The notes: a model not told the origin generated them from the letters alone. Positions 36,673 to 44,910 are shown, counted from the stretch's first letter. The stretch is DNA of 64,000 nucleotides from Halorubrum trapanicum (GCF_002355655.1 NZ_AP017569.1:1612001-1676000), one strand, 5' to 3'. Made by a program: numbers and translations.

Positions 36673-37150
36673 TTTATAAATAGTTGATCACAGATCGGCG
36701 GTGAGTTCCTCCAAAGCCCCAGTCGCGAGGGTGCCGTACGCTCGCTGTCGTTCGAAAGGCGCAGTGCGCCTTTCGTGATGACGAGAGAGCTCCGCTCTCT
36801 CGAACCACGCGCTTCACTCGGTCGCTCACTGCGTTCGCTCCCTCGTTCCAGTGCTTGCGTCGTCATCAGAACGCTTCGCGTTCTGATTGGCTCACGAGAG
36901 CAAAGCTCTCGTGAACGCCTACGTCGCCCTCGCGACTGCCCCTTTGAGTCCCACCCCGTACCGCACAGCACCGCAGCCTCACACCTCCCCAGCCTCGCGG
37001 TTCGCTCAGGGCTCCCTGCGGTCGCCCCTCGCTCACCGCGTCCCTCGCGGACTGGCTCGCGGCCTCCGCTTCGCTCCGGCCGCTCGCAGGCGCAGCGAGG
37101 CGCGACGCGCCTCTGGCAGCCGCCGGCGACGCCACCGCCGGCTGTTTATA
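36673..37150 (+). repeat. Structured intergenic repeat, copy C
   Basis: TTTATAAATAG at 36673-36683, exactly 28 nt, CAAAGCCCC at 36712-36720, then arm AGTCGCGAGGG (36721-36731) pairing perfectly with CCCTCGCGACT (36927-36937). Compared with copy B both arms carry matching changes. Between the arms are four mini-hairpins with 3-nt loops (for example CGAAAGGCGC-AGT-GCGCCTTTCG). After CCCCTTTGAGTCCC come the CTCCCCAGCCTCG block and the terminal hairpin CGGCCTCCGCTTCGCTCCGG. A partial, weaker promoter-like unit (ctacagctccggccgttcat) precedes it. The 3' end reappears at 38614 beyond the toxin-antitoxin genes. No gene is seen. Confidence 0.85.
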
Positions 37151-37381
37151 AGCGACCGTCGGAACCGCTGGCGACTATTTAAATACTGAATCGCTGCTAC
37201 CGATCTGCGATACTCACTCCCGTTCTCGCTCGTCGCTATGTTCGTACAGATCGGAACCACTCGGAATACGCCACTTTTTGAGGACAACGTGCCTGAAACA
37301 TCGAATTCTAACCGCGGCAGTCCGTCCTACTCGACCCAGTTCATCGGCAGAGTTTTGACACTGTTTCGTAATGGGAATTGT

Positions 37382-38047
37382 ATGCCTAATAAGAAAGAGT
37401 CGATCTCGATAGAGCTGCGATATCCATTTCCGGAGGATCGGGTGTTTCGATACCAAGCGATGGAGGACGTTCTTGCGGTTCTCATCGATCAGCCATACGC
37501 GGCGTACTCGATGAGCGAACTCGCGGGTCTCACGGGAGCGAATCAGGGGACGATCTCGAAGGCGGTGAAGCTGCTTTCCGAGCTTGATGTCGTCGAAACG
37601 GCACGGGACGGTCGGACCCGGCAGGTCCGGATCAACCGCGAGCGGCTCACGAAACCGGATCCGATTCTCTCGATCCCGCAGAGCGAGTTCCACCACCCGG
37701 TCCGGGCCTTCCTCCAACGAGCCCAAGAGGAGCTGGACGGGGTAGTCGGTGTCGTCCTATTCGGCAGCGTCGCTCGGGGGGAAGCGGATAGGACCAGCGA
37801 CATCGACCTACTGGTGGTCGTCGACGGGGACCGAACGGCCGCTCGTCGGACCGTCCAGTCGATCGTCAGCGACCTCGAGGACCGACGGTTCGAAGGGAAC
37901 CGCTACACCTACCAGCCGCTCGTCGAATCGACGGACAGCGTCCGCCGAATCGGCGACGAGCTCCGTCCCCAGTTCGACGACGGCATCACGTTGGTCGATT
38001 CCGACCGCCTCTCAGAGCTCCGAACTGAGGTGTACAGCGATGAATGA
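37382..38047 (+). CDS. MNT-type nucleotidyltransferase antitoxin with winged helix
   Basis: A 221-residue protein. The N-terminal part is a winged helix-turn-helix (YSMSELAGLTGANQGTISKA, VKLLSELDVVETARDG). The C-terminal part is a minimal nucleotidyltransferase with the signature GSVARGEADRTSDIDLLVVV, an exact GS-x10-DxD. The ATG at 37382 is preferred to 37238 because the extra residues look non-coding. Such MNT proteins neutralise a partner HEPN RNase by AMPylating it (type VII toxin-antitoxin), and the HEPN gene overlaps its stop. The HTH suggests it also regulates the operon. Confidence 0.88.
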   Translation: MPNKKESISIELRYPFPEDRVFRYQAMEDVLAVLIDQPYAAYSMSELAGLTGANQGTISKAVKLLSELDVVETARDGRTRQVRINRERLTKPDPILSIPQSEFHHPVRAFLQRAQEELDGVVGVVLFGSVARGEADRTSDIDLLVVVDGDRTAARRTVQSIVSDLEDRRFEGNRYTYQPLVESTDSVRRIGDELRPQFDDGITLVDSDRLSELRTEVYSDE

Positions 38048-38528
38048 CGATATCCGGGATCGATTGGCGGAGGCCGAGCGGAGCTTCGAGGGCAGTCCCG
38101 GAACGATCGAGGAGGGTCTGGACGTCGACGACGCGGAGCTGGTCCAACTTCGCCGTGCCTGCCGGCTGTTGGAGGTCGGATCGAACCTCCTCGACCGGGG
38201 GTACTACACGGTCGTAATCGAGTCGGCGTTCGTCGCCATCGAGCGCACGATTCAGTTCCGGCTGATCTACGACGGAGCGATGTCGCCCTCGGAGGTCATC
38301 AGCAGCCACCGACGGCTCTACCAACGCGGGGCCGAGATCGGTCTCTACGACGACGCCTTCGGGGACGACCTCGCCGAGCTGTGGAACCGGAACCGAACGG
38401 AGACCTACTACAGGCTCGGCATCGCGACGAAGGAACAGGCCGAGACAATGTCCGGGCTGGCCGGGGGTATCCACCGACACCTCGTCGACGTGACTCGGGT
38501 GTCACACGAGTGTCCCTGTCGGGGGTAG
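38040..38528 (+). CDS. HEPN-domain protein, probable toxin partner of the MNT protein
   Basis: A 162-residue helical protein starting MNDDIRDRLAEAERSFEGSP, overlapping the MNT stop by 8 bases (ATGAATGA). The HEPN core helices are visible: RRACRLLEVGSNLLDRGYYT, VVIESAFVAIERTIQFRLIY and LAELWNRNRTETYYRLGIAT. The motif region RNRTETYY matches the R-x4-6-H site with Tyr where His is usual, so RNase activity is less certain. The C-terminal residues ECPCRG are unusual. The gene order fits MNT/HEPN toxin-antitoxin modules. Confidence 0.82.
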   Translation: MNDDIRDRLAEAERSFEGSPGTIEEGLDVDDAELVQLRRACRLLEVGSNLLDRGYYTVVIESAFVAIERTIQFRLIYDGAMSPSEVISSHRRLYQRGAEIGLYDDAFGDDLAELWNRNRTETYYRLGIATKEQAETMSGLAGGIHRHLVDVTRVSHECPCRG

Positions 38529-38613
38529 CTCCCTCGAACCGCAGTCCTCGTCGCTCTCTTCGTTCGCGACCCGCTCGCACGGTCGTCTCACGGCCGGCTC
38601 CCGGGCACACACC

Positions 38614-38692
38614 GAGGCGTGTCGCGCCTCTTAAAGACGACTCAGAGCCGCCGGCGATGCCACCGTACCGCGAACTCATTTAAATATCCGAC
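38614..38692 (+). repeat. Partial repeat, 3'-end fragment like copy C
   Basis: gaggcgtgtcgcgcctct and gccgccggcgatgccacc match the end of copy C at 37097-37138 (gaggcgcgacgcgcctct and gccgccggcgacgccacc), followed here by ATTTAAATAT where copy C has TTTATAAG. The MNT/HEPN pair therefore lies between two related repeat ends. The TatD-like gene stop falls within ATTTAAAT. Confidence 0.65.
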
Positions 38693-39702
38693 TCCGCCAG
38701 CCCGAACACGTCCCGCGGGTTCTCGTACACGACGGTCCGGATGTCGTCGACGTCGATGCCGTAGCGGTACAGCTCGAATATCGCGCGCTTCACCGCGTAC
38801 GGGTCCGTGCGCAGCACGTTCGCGGTGTCGGTGTCGATCATGATCCGCTCCGGGCCGTACTCGTCGATGGCGTTCGCCACGTCGGCGGCGTCGACGCCGA
38901 CAAGCCACGAGTGGCCGATGGTGTAGCTCAGGTAGCAGTCCGTCTCGGTCATCAGGTACTCGGTGTTGTTCGCGTCCGCGTGCGAGGCGACCACGCGCTC
39001 CTCGTCGAGGCCGGCGTCGGCGGCCGCCCCCACGTCGCGCTTCACGGCCTCCAGCGCCGGGTTCTCGCCGTCGAGGACCGGGTCGGTGCCGAGGCCCGCG
39101 TTCTTCTCGTACCCGGGGGTCACGCCGAGGTCGTCGCGGTACTCCCGCTTCGCGTCGGGCGTCGTGTTCGGCGTGTGGAGCAGGACGGGGAGGTCGTGGT
39201 CGGCGGCCAGCTCCATCTGCGCCCCGACGACCGCCTGCTGTTCGTCGACGTCCCAGCGCTCGACGTGCTGGCTCGGGACGACGCCCGTCTCGCCGACCGC
39301 GACCACCTCGTCGAGCGCGCAGTAGTCGTCCATCGCGGCCAGCAGCTCGTCCGGGTCCTCGATCCGGACGCCGGTGTGGACGCCGAGGCTCAGCTTCGCC
39401 TCGAAGAAGTGGTTGCGCTCGATCGCCCGCCGGCGGTTGATCGCGTCGTCCCAGAGGAAGCGGATGTCGCTCGCCTCGACGGGCTTGTAGGGGGTCCAGT
39501 GATACCCCGACGACACCATCACCATCGACCGGCACCCCGACAGCGCGTACCGCTCGCGGTCCTCCCACGAGAGCGTGTGCGCGTGGTTGTGCGGGTCGAT
39601 CCACGGCAGGTTCAGCAGCTCGGTCGGGAGGTCGGGTTCGGACTCGGACTCGTCGAGGTACGCGGCGTCCGTCGGGCGCGCGGTGGCCTGGGGCGCGGTC
39701 AT
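38680..39702 (-). CDS. TatD-like metal-dependent hydrolase
   Basis: A 340-residue TIM-barrel hydrolase. WIDPHNHAHTLSWEDRERYA gives the HxH pair, VVAVGETGVVPSQH the Glu, VLLHTPNTTPDAKREY and VVASHADANNTEYL the next His ligands, and IMIDTDTANV the terminal Asp. It lacks close TatD DNase-specific flanks that I could name and may act on a small molecule. It is divergent from the BNR-repeat gene with an operator-like palindrome (39735-39750) between them, so it seems to belong to the TetR-controlled island. Confidence 0.85.
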   Translation of the reverse strand: MTAPQATARPTDAAYLDESESEPDLPTELLNLPWIDPHNHAHTLSWEDRERYALSGCRSMVMVSSGYHWTPYKPVEASDIRFLWDDAINRRRAIERNHFFEAKLSLGVHTGVRIEDPDELLAAMDDYCALDEVVAVGETGVVPSQHVERWDVDEQQAVVGAQMELAADHDLPVLLHTPNTTPDAKREYRDDLGVTPGYEKNAGLGTDPVLDGENPALEAVKRDVGAAADAGLDEERVVASHADANNTEYLMTETDCYLSYTIGHSWLVGVDAADVANAIDEYGPERIMIDTDTANVLRTDPYAVKRAIFELYRYGIDVDDIRTVVYENPRDVFGLAESDI

Positions 39703-39734
39703 GCCTCCACCGTCGTCCCCCGGCCACTTAGCGT

Positions 39735-39750
39735 TTTACAGATTGGTAAA
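39735..39750. promoter_or_regulatory. Palindromic operator, site 3 (TatD/BNR intergenic)
   Basis: TTTACA-GATT-GGTAAA (extended as GTTTTACA...TGGTAAAACT), the same 6-4-6 layout as sites 1 and 2 with one mismatched position. It sits between divergent starts at 39702 and 39782, next to an AT-rich CTTTATTG that may be the TATA box of the rightward gene. Confidence 0.7.
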
Positions 39751-39781
39751 ACTTTATTGCCCCTCCGACTCACTCTCGGAT

Positions 39782-40843
39782 ATGACACTGTTGATCGGGA
39801 CAGACTCCGGGCTGTACCGAGCCGACGACGTCCCCTTCGAGCGCGACGAGCTCGACCCCGTCCTCGACTGCGGGGTCGTCACGGCCGTGAAGTCGTGGGA
39901 CCACACCGAGGGCGTCTTCGTCGCCGCCTCGACGGGCGCGTACCGCTCGCTCGACGGCGGCGAGACGTGGACCGACCTCGAGGTCCCCCTCGGCGACCGA
40001 TTCTGGCACGCCGGGACCAGCGAGGTGTGGTCGATCCTCGCGACCGCGGACGGCGCGCTGTACGCCGGCACGAACGACCCCTACGTCTTCCGCTCGGTCG
40101 ACGGCGGCGAGACGTGGACCGAGCAGAAGGGGTTCCGCGAGCTGCCTTCCCGCGGCCACTGGGAGTCGCCGATCGACCCCCACTACGCCCGATTGCGAGC
40201 GCTCGAAGCGGTCCCCGGTCGACCCGACCACCTCATCGCGGGCGTCGAGGCCGGCGGGATCCACGTCAGCCGCGACGGCGGCCGCACGTGGTCCGACCAC
40301 CGGGACGCCATCGTCGACGACGTCCACCAGATCCTCCCCATCTCGGAGGACGTCTGGCTGGTCACCACCGGCTACCTCGACCACAATCTGGAGAACCTCG
40401 GACTCGGCCACGCGGTCGGCGAAGGCGGCCTGTGGCGGACGACCGACGCCGGCGAGTCGTTCGAGCGGCTCGACGTCGGCAACGACTTCTCGTACATCCG
40501 CCGGGTGTTCGTCCACGACGGCCGGGTGATCTTCTGCGGCGGCGAGGAGGCGCCCCCGGCGTGGGTGAACGACGACCACGAGGTGGCCTTATTCGAGTCG
40601 ACGAACTTCGGGCGCGACTTCGAGCGCGTCGAGTTCCCCGGCGAGCCCCACGAGATAATCGAGACGTGGGCTGTCCACGACGGCGACGCGGTCTGCGGCT
40701 CCGGCCTCTTCGACGTGCCCGACGAGCGCGACGACGTGACGGGCCGGATCATGCGCCGCCTCCCCGGCGAGGGGGACGAGGGCCCGACCTACGAGACGGT
40801 CGGCCGCGTCGACGCGAACGTCAGCCGGATCGAGGTGGTCTGA
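39782..40843 (+). CDS. BNR/Asp-box beta-propeller protein
   Basis: A 353-residue protein built of beta-propeller repeats with Asp-boxes: SLDGGETWTDL (about 60), SVDGGETWTEQ, SRDGGRTWSDH, then weaker TTDAGESFERL and STNFGRDFERV. No signal peptide is present, so it is cytoplasmic, unlike secreted sialidases with the same repeats. The start at 39782 begins with MTLLIGTDSGLYRAD, directly after the operator. Such propellers can bind or hydrolyse ligands. Here a role in the island's catabolism is inferred from shared control. Confidence 0.85.
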   Translation: MTLLIGTDSGLYRADDVPFERDELDPVLDCGVVTAVKSWDHTEGVFVAASTGAYRSLDGGETWTDLEVPLGDRFWHAGTSEVWSILATADGALYAGTNDPYVFRSVDGGETWTEQKGFRELPSRGHWESPIDPHYARLRALEAVPGRPDHLIAGVEAGGIHVSRDGGRTWSDHRDAIVDDVHQILPISEDVWLVTTGYLDHNLENLGLGHAVGEGGLWRTTDAGESFERLDVGNDFSYIRRVFVHDGRVIFCGGEEAPPAWVNDDHEVALFESTNFGRDFERVEFPGEPHEIIETWAVHDGDAVCGSGLFDVPDERDDVTGRIMRRLPGEGDEGPTYETVGRVDANVSRIEVV

Positions 40844-41269
40844 ATGGCGGACGAGACCGGTTCTCCCGACGAGTCGGATGCGGACCGGGGTCGCGACGCG
40901 CCGTCGCTGCTCGGCCGCTCGCTGTACGGCGGCGTCCTCGCGTACATGGCCGTCGACGGGTTCAGGAACAACGACAAACGGGTCGCCGTCGCCGAGGAGA
41001 AGGGCGTCCCGATGCCCGACGTGCTCGTCCCGTTCGTCACCGGAATGCTGCTGGTCGCCAACCTCGGGATCGTCCTCTGGCGGCTCCCGCGGGCGGCCGC
41101 GGGCGCGCTCGTCGTCTTCTTCCTCGGGACGACGCCCGCGATCCACGACTTCTGGACGATGGAGGGGAAGGAGCGACACGGAAACAAGATCAACTTCCTG
41201 AAGAACCTCGCGCTGCTCGGCGGCGCCCTCGTCTTCCTCGACGCCGCGAGCGAGGACAACGAGGAGTAG
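40844..41269 (+). CDS. DoxX-like membrane protein
   Basis: A 141-residue protein with four membrane helices. The tail segment HDFWTMEGKERHGNKINFLK followed by NLALLGGALVF is typical of DoxX-family proteins, which are often linked to quinones or redox stress. It follows the BNR gene with no gap (TGA then ATG), so they form one operon. It is the last gene of the island before arvA. Confidence 0.82.
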   Translation: MADETGSPDESDADRGRDAPSLLGRSLYGGVLAYMAVDGFRNNDKRVAVAEEKGVPMPDVLVPFVTGMLLVANLGIVLWRLPRAAAGALVVFFLGTTPAIHDFWTMEGKERHGNKINFLKNLALLGGALVFLDAASEDNEE

Positions 41270-41526
41270 CGCGGCCTCGACGTCCCGGAACGCTCGGGCG
41301 CGGGCCGCCCGCGGTTTCGTTTAATATTTGTGTAACTTCCTTCGTCCTCCGTCGATTTCGACCTCGTCCGCCGCCGAGCCCCCGGATCGGGATGTCTGAC
41401 GCAGTTCTTAAGTGAGAGGGGCGTGGAGCCTACCGTAATTCCCCGAACGGGCGTCGAGCGTCGGATCGAACGGCGTCGCGGAAACGAACGCGGTGTTCGG
41501 GTAACCCACACGGACTGGAGGTCAGG

Positions 41527-42168
41527 ATGGGACTGCTCACGAATCTCAGAGACAGCATATCGCGGGTCACGGACGGCCTGTTCGCGGCCGACGAGCCCAA
41601 GCGGATCGGGATCTACGGACCGCCGAACGCCGGTAAAACGACCCTCGCCAACCGGATCGCACGCGACTGGACGGGTGACGCCGTCGGCCCAGAGAGCCAC
41701 ATCCCCCACGAGACTCGCCGGGCCCGCCGGAAGGAGAACGTGGAGATCGAACGCAACGGGCGGACGGTCACCATCGACATCGTCGACACCCCCGGGGTGA
41801 CGACGAAGGTCGACTACAAGGAGTTCCTCGACCACGACATGGAGAAGGACGACGCCGTCCGCCGGTCGCGCGAGGCGACCGAGGGCGTCGCGGAGGCGAT
41901 GCACTGGCTCCGCGAGGACGTCGACGGCGTCATCTACGTGCTCGACTCCACCACCGACCCGTTCACGCAGGTGAACACGATGCTGATCGGGATCATCGAG
42001 TCGCAGGACCTTCCGGCGCTCATCCTCGCGAACAAGACGGACTTAGAGGGGTCGGACGTCCAGCAGATCGCGAACGCCTTCCCGCAGCACGAGACGATCC
42101 CGCTGTCGGCGCTGGAGGGCGACAACATGGACGAAGTGTACACCAAGATCGCGGAGTACTTCGGCTAA
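41527..42168 (+). CDS. arvA: ArvA (OapA), small GTPase for archaeal vesicle formation
   Basis: A 213-residue Era/Ras-like GTPase. P-loop GIYGPPNAGKTTLANRIA (about 28-45), G3 IDIVDTPGVTT, G4 LILANKTDLEG and G5 IPLSALEG are intact. In Haloferax the orthologous GTPase, with partners in the same order, is required for extracellular vesicle formation, and the older name Oap means origin-associated protein. Overlap with arvB (TAATG) and close arvC confirm the conserved operon. A TATA-like TTCTTAAGT (41404-41412) lies about 115 bases upstream. Confidence 0.92.
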   Translation: MGLLTNLRDSISRVTDGLFAADEPKRIGIYGPPNAGKTTLANRIARDWTGDAVGPESHIPHETRRARRKENVEIERNGRTVTIDIVDTPGVTTKVDYKEFLDHDMEKDDAVRRSREATEGVAEAMHWLREDVDGVIYVLDSTTDPFTQVNTMLIGIIESQDLPALILANKTDLEGSDVQQIANAFPQHETIPLSALEGDNMDEVYTKIAEYFG

Positions 42169-42590
42169 TGGCCGGCCCGAAAGCCAACGTCGACGCCGCG
42201 GACGACCCCGACGACGGCGACGACTCCGGTGACGGCGTCCGGATCGACATGATAAGCGGCGCGCGGATGGAGGGGCTCACGAGCATGGAGAAGATCCGGC
42301 TCATCCTCGACGGCGTCCGCGACGGCAACATCGTCATTCTCGAAGAGGGGCTCTCCCCGGACGAGGAGTCGAAGCTCATCGAGGTGACGATGACCGAGAT
42401 CAGTCCCGACGACTTCACGGGCATCGAGATCGAGACGTACCCGAAGGCCGAGGCGGGCGATCAGAGCTTCCTCGACAAGCTGATGGGCCGCGAGTCGACC
42501 CAGAAGCTCACCGTCATCGGCCCGGCGAACCGCATCGAGACCCTCCACAAGGACGAGAACCTCATCAGCACGCTCGTCTCCCGCAAGTAG
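42168..42590 (+). CDS. arvB: ArvB (OapB), DUF2073 protein
   Basis: A 140-residue protein of the DUF2073 family: an acidic N-terminus, then MEGLTSMEKIRLILDGVRDG, NIVILEEGLSPDEESKLIEV and IEIETYPKAEAGDQSFLDKL. It sits between the GTPase and the zinc-ribbon gene in the conserved archaeal order and starts within the arvA stop. It acts in the vesicle-forming system, probably as a partner of the GTPase. Its biochemical role is not known. Confidence 0.9.
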   Translation: MAGPKANVDAADDPDDGDDSGDGVRIDMISGARMEGLTSMEKIRLILDGVRDGNIVILEEGLSPDEESKLIEVTMTEISPDDFTGIEIETYPKAEAGDQSFLDKLMGRESTQKLTVIGPANRIETLHKDENLISTLVSRK

Positions 42591-43232
42591 ATGCCCCACC
42601 AGTGTACCTCCTGCGGCCGGACGTTCCCCGACGGCTCCAAGGAGATGCTGTCGGGCTGTCCCGACTGCGGCGGGAACAAGTTCCAGTTCAAGCCCGCGGG
42701 CGCGACGGGGGAGGCCGGAGCCGACGAGGGCGGCCGGGCGTCCGGGTCCCCCGCCGACGCGGCCGACCCCTCCCCGCCGACTCCCGAGGACCGGCCGGCG
42801 CCGACGCCGGACGACGGCGCCGCCGATCCGACGCCGAGCGACCCCTCGGACGCGACGCCGAGCGACGCCGCCGCGAGCGCCGACGCCCCGGCCGAATCCG
42901 ACGGCACGGAGCAGATCGCGGACCGGAGCGACGAGGACACCGCGCAGGCGAGCGCCCGCTCCGAGGTGGTGTCGCCGGACGAGCTCGACCGAGCGAGCCG
43001 CGACGTCGAGCCCGCCGAGACCCCGCCGGCCGAGGAGGGGCCGGAGCCGGGCATCGACGCGCTCCGCGACGAGCTCAACGACCAGTTCGAGAGCATCCGC
43101 ATCGTCAGCCCCGGCCAGTACGAGCTCAACCTGATGGAGCTGTACGACAGACAGGAGTACATCATCTCCCTCCAGGAGGACGGCCGCTACGTCATCGAGA
43201 TGCCCGACGCGTGGGGCATTCAGGACGAGTGA
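42591..43232 (+). CDS. arvC: ArvC (OapC), zinc-ribbon protein
   Basis: A 213-residue protein. The zinc ribbon is HQCTSCGRTFPDGSKEMLSG then CPDCGGNKF (two CxxC pairs). A long Ala/Pro/Asp/Glu-rich linker (about residues 40-150) follows, and a conserved C-terminal domain reads FESIRIVSPGQYELNLMELY, DRQEYIISLQEDGRYVIEMP. It begins directly after the arvB stop. The linker is longer and more repetitive than the folded parts and likely disordered. Confidence 0.9.
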   Translation: MPHQCTSCGRTFPDGSKEMLSGCPDCGGNKFQFKPAGATGEAGADEGGRASGSPADAADPSPPTPEDRPAPTPDDGAADPTPSDPSDATPSDAAASADAPAESDGTEQIADRSDEDTAQASARSEVVSPDELDRASRDVEPAETPPAEEGPEPGIDALRDELNDQFESIRIVSPGQYELNLMELYDRQEYIISLQEDGRYVIEMPDAWGIQDE

Positions 43233-43537
43233 CGACCGACCGACACCTCCTGGCTCGACGCCCCGCGTCCACTCGTTCCCGACACCGGCCTCGTTGATCG
43301 CGCGTTTCGTTTCTCCCGTCTGTGCGGCGTCGATCCGGTCGATCCGTCGATTCGGGCGACCCTTGTCGAAGAGGATACTGTTATCCGGCTTCCTCCGCTA
43401 CGGAGTCGCATGTTTACCGATCGATTCCGCCGACCGGGCCGGGACTCCGGCCGCGGTCCGGGCCGCGCCGTCCCGCTCGCCCGCCGCCGACCGCACCCCG
43501 GACGCCGAGCGTCTCGGACTCCGGACGAGGTAGCCGC
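43233..43537. other. Intergenic region between arvC and lysC
   Basis: About 300 bases without a credible gene. A frame is open upstream of lysC, but its codons look like GC-rich shadow sequence and homologues begin at 43538. A less GC-rich stretch near 43375-43420 (gatactgttatccgg, atgtttaccgatcg) may hold the lysC promoter. I see no repeat or RNA gene. Confidence 0.5.
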
Positions 43538-44719
43538 ATGCGCGTAATCGCCAAGTTCGGCGGCACGAGCCTCGGGAGCGGCGACCGGATCGAGCGCGCG
43601 GCCGACTCCGTGGCGAGCGCGGTCGCGGCCGGCCACGAGATAGCGGTCGTCGCGAGCGCGATGGGGTCGACCACGGACGACCTCCTCGACGACATCACCT
43701 TCGAGACGGACGACGCCGACCGCGCCGAGATCGTCTCGATGGGCGAGCGCACCAGCGTCCGCATGCTGAAGGCCGCGCTGTCGGTCCGCGACGTCGAGGC
43801 CGTCTTCCTCGAACCCGGGCACCCCGACTGGCCGGTGATCACGGACGAGCGCGGCGAGGTCGACGTCGCGGAGACGAAGAAGCGCGCGCGGCAGATCGCC
43901 GCCGAAATGGACGGCGTCGTCCCGATCATCACCGGGTTCCTCGCGGAGGACCACGACGGCAACGTCACCACGCTCGGTCGCGGCGGGTCGGACACGACCG
44001 CGGTCATGCTCGGCAACTACATGGACGCCGACGAGGTCGTCATCGTCACCGACGTGGAGGGCGTGATGACCGGCGACCCGCGGGTGGTCGAGGGCGCGCG
44101 CAACGTCGGCCAGATCACCGTCGACGAGCTCCGCAACCTCTCCTTCCGCGGCGCCGAGGTGGTCGCGCCCTCCGCGCTCTCGTACAAGGACGAGGACCTC
44201 GACGTCCGCGTCGTCCACTACCAGCACGGGGACCTGCTCCGCGGCGGCACCCGGATCGAGGGCGAGTTCGAGAGCCTGATCGACATGCGCGAGGAGCCGC
44301 TGGCGTGTCTCACCATCGCGGGCCGGGCGATCCGCAACCGGCCGGGGATCCTCTCCGAGCTGGCGAACGCGCTGCGCGCCGAGGAGATCAACATCGACGC
44401 GGTCGCCTCCGGGATGGACTCGGTCACCTTCTACGTCGACGTCGACGTCGCCGAGACCGCGGAGGCGCTGCTCCACGAGGCGGTCGTCACCGACGAGGCG
44501 CTCTCCTCGGTCACCGTCGCCGACCCCATCGCCGTGATCCGCGTCACGGGCGGCGAGCTCCCCAACCAGTCCGGCGTCATCCAGGACATCATCGCCCCCA
44601 TCGCGGACGCCGGCATCAACATCATCGACCTGATCACGAGCGCGACCTCCGTCGCGGTGTTCGTCGACTGGGACGACCGCGAGGAGGCGCTCGAAATCGT
44701 CCAAGACCGGTTCGACTGA
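43538..44719 (+). CDS. lysC: Aspartate kinase
   Basis: A 393-residue enzyme phosphorylating aspartate, the first step toward lysine, threonine and methionine. The kinase domain shows VIAKFGGTSLGSGDRIERAA, VSMGERTSVRMLKAAL, PIITGFLAEDHDGNVTTLGR, GGSDTTAVMLG and VTDVEGVMTGDPRVVEGARN. Two ACT domains follow (LTIAGRAIRNRPGILSELAN and IRVTGGELPNQSGVIQDIIA), which normally bind end products for feedback control. The ATG at 43538 matches the usual start. Confidence 0.96.
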   Translation: MRVIAKFGGTSLGSGDRIERAADSVASAVAAGHEIAVVASAMGSTTDDLLDDITFETDDADRAEIVSMGERTSVRMLKAALSVRDVEAVFLEPGHPDWPVITDERGEVDVAETKKRARQIAAEMDGVVPIITGFLAEDHDGNVTTLGRGGSDTTAVMLGNYMDADEVVIVTDVEGVMTGDPRVVEGARNVGQITVDELRNLSFRGAEVVAPSALSYKDEDLDVRVVHYQHGDLLRGGTRIEGEFESLIDMREEPLACLTIAGRAIRNRPGILSELANALRAEEINIDAVASGMDSVTFYVDVDVAETAEALLHEAVVTDEALSSVTVADPIAVIRVTGGELPNQSGVIQDIIAPIADAGINIIDLITSATSVAVFVDWDDREEALEIVQDRFD

Positions 44720-44910
44720 GTCAAACGTCCCTGTTCGACGCTTAGACGGCCGAGTTCGACTCTGTCGAAATCCTTCATACCAGATAGGAAACGGCTGCCG
44801 AATACAGCGGGTGTAGTCATCGCGGGAACTAGGTTATTTACTCTATTTTGATCTTGAATCAGCCGATAGAATACGCGTGTGAATGTATTATGACAGTGTC
44901 CCCACTATTC

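Noticed and set aside
36673-36920. CRISPR array
   Set aside because: The hairpins in the repeats are all different and irregularly spaced. No regular repeat-spacer pattern or cas gene is present in the window.
43322-43537. N-terminal extension of aspartate kinase
   Set aside because: The frame is open, but the residues are Arg/Pro-rich and the conserved family start (MRVIAKFGGTS) is at 43538.
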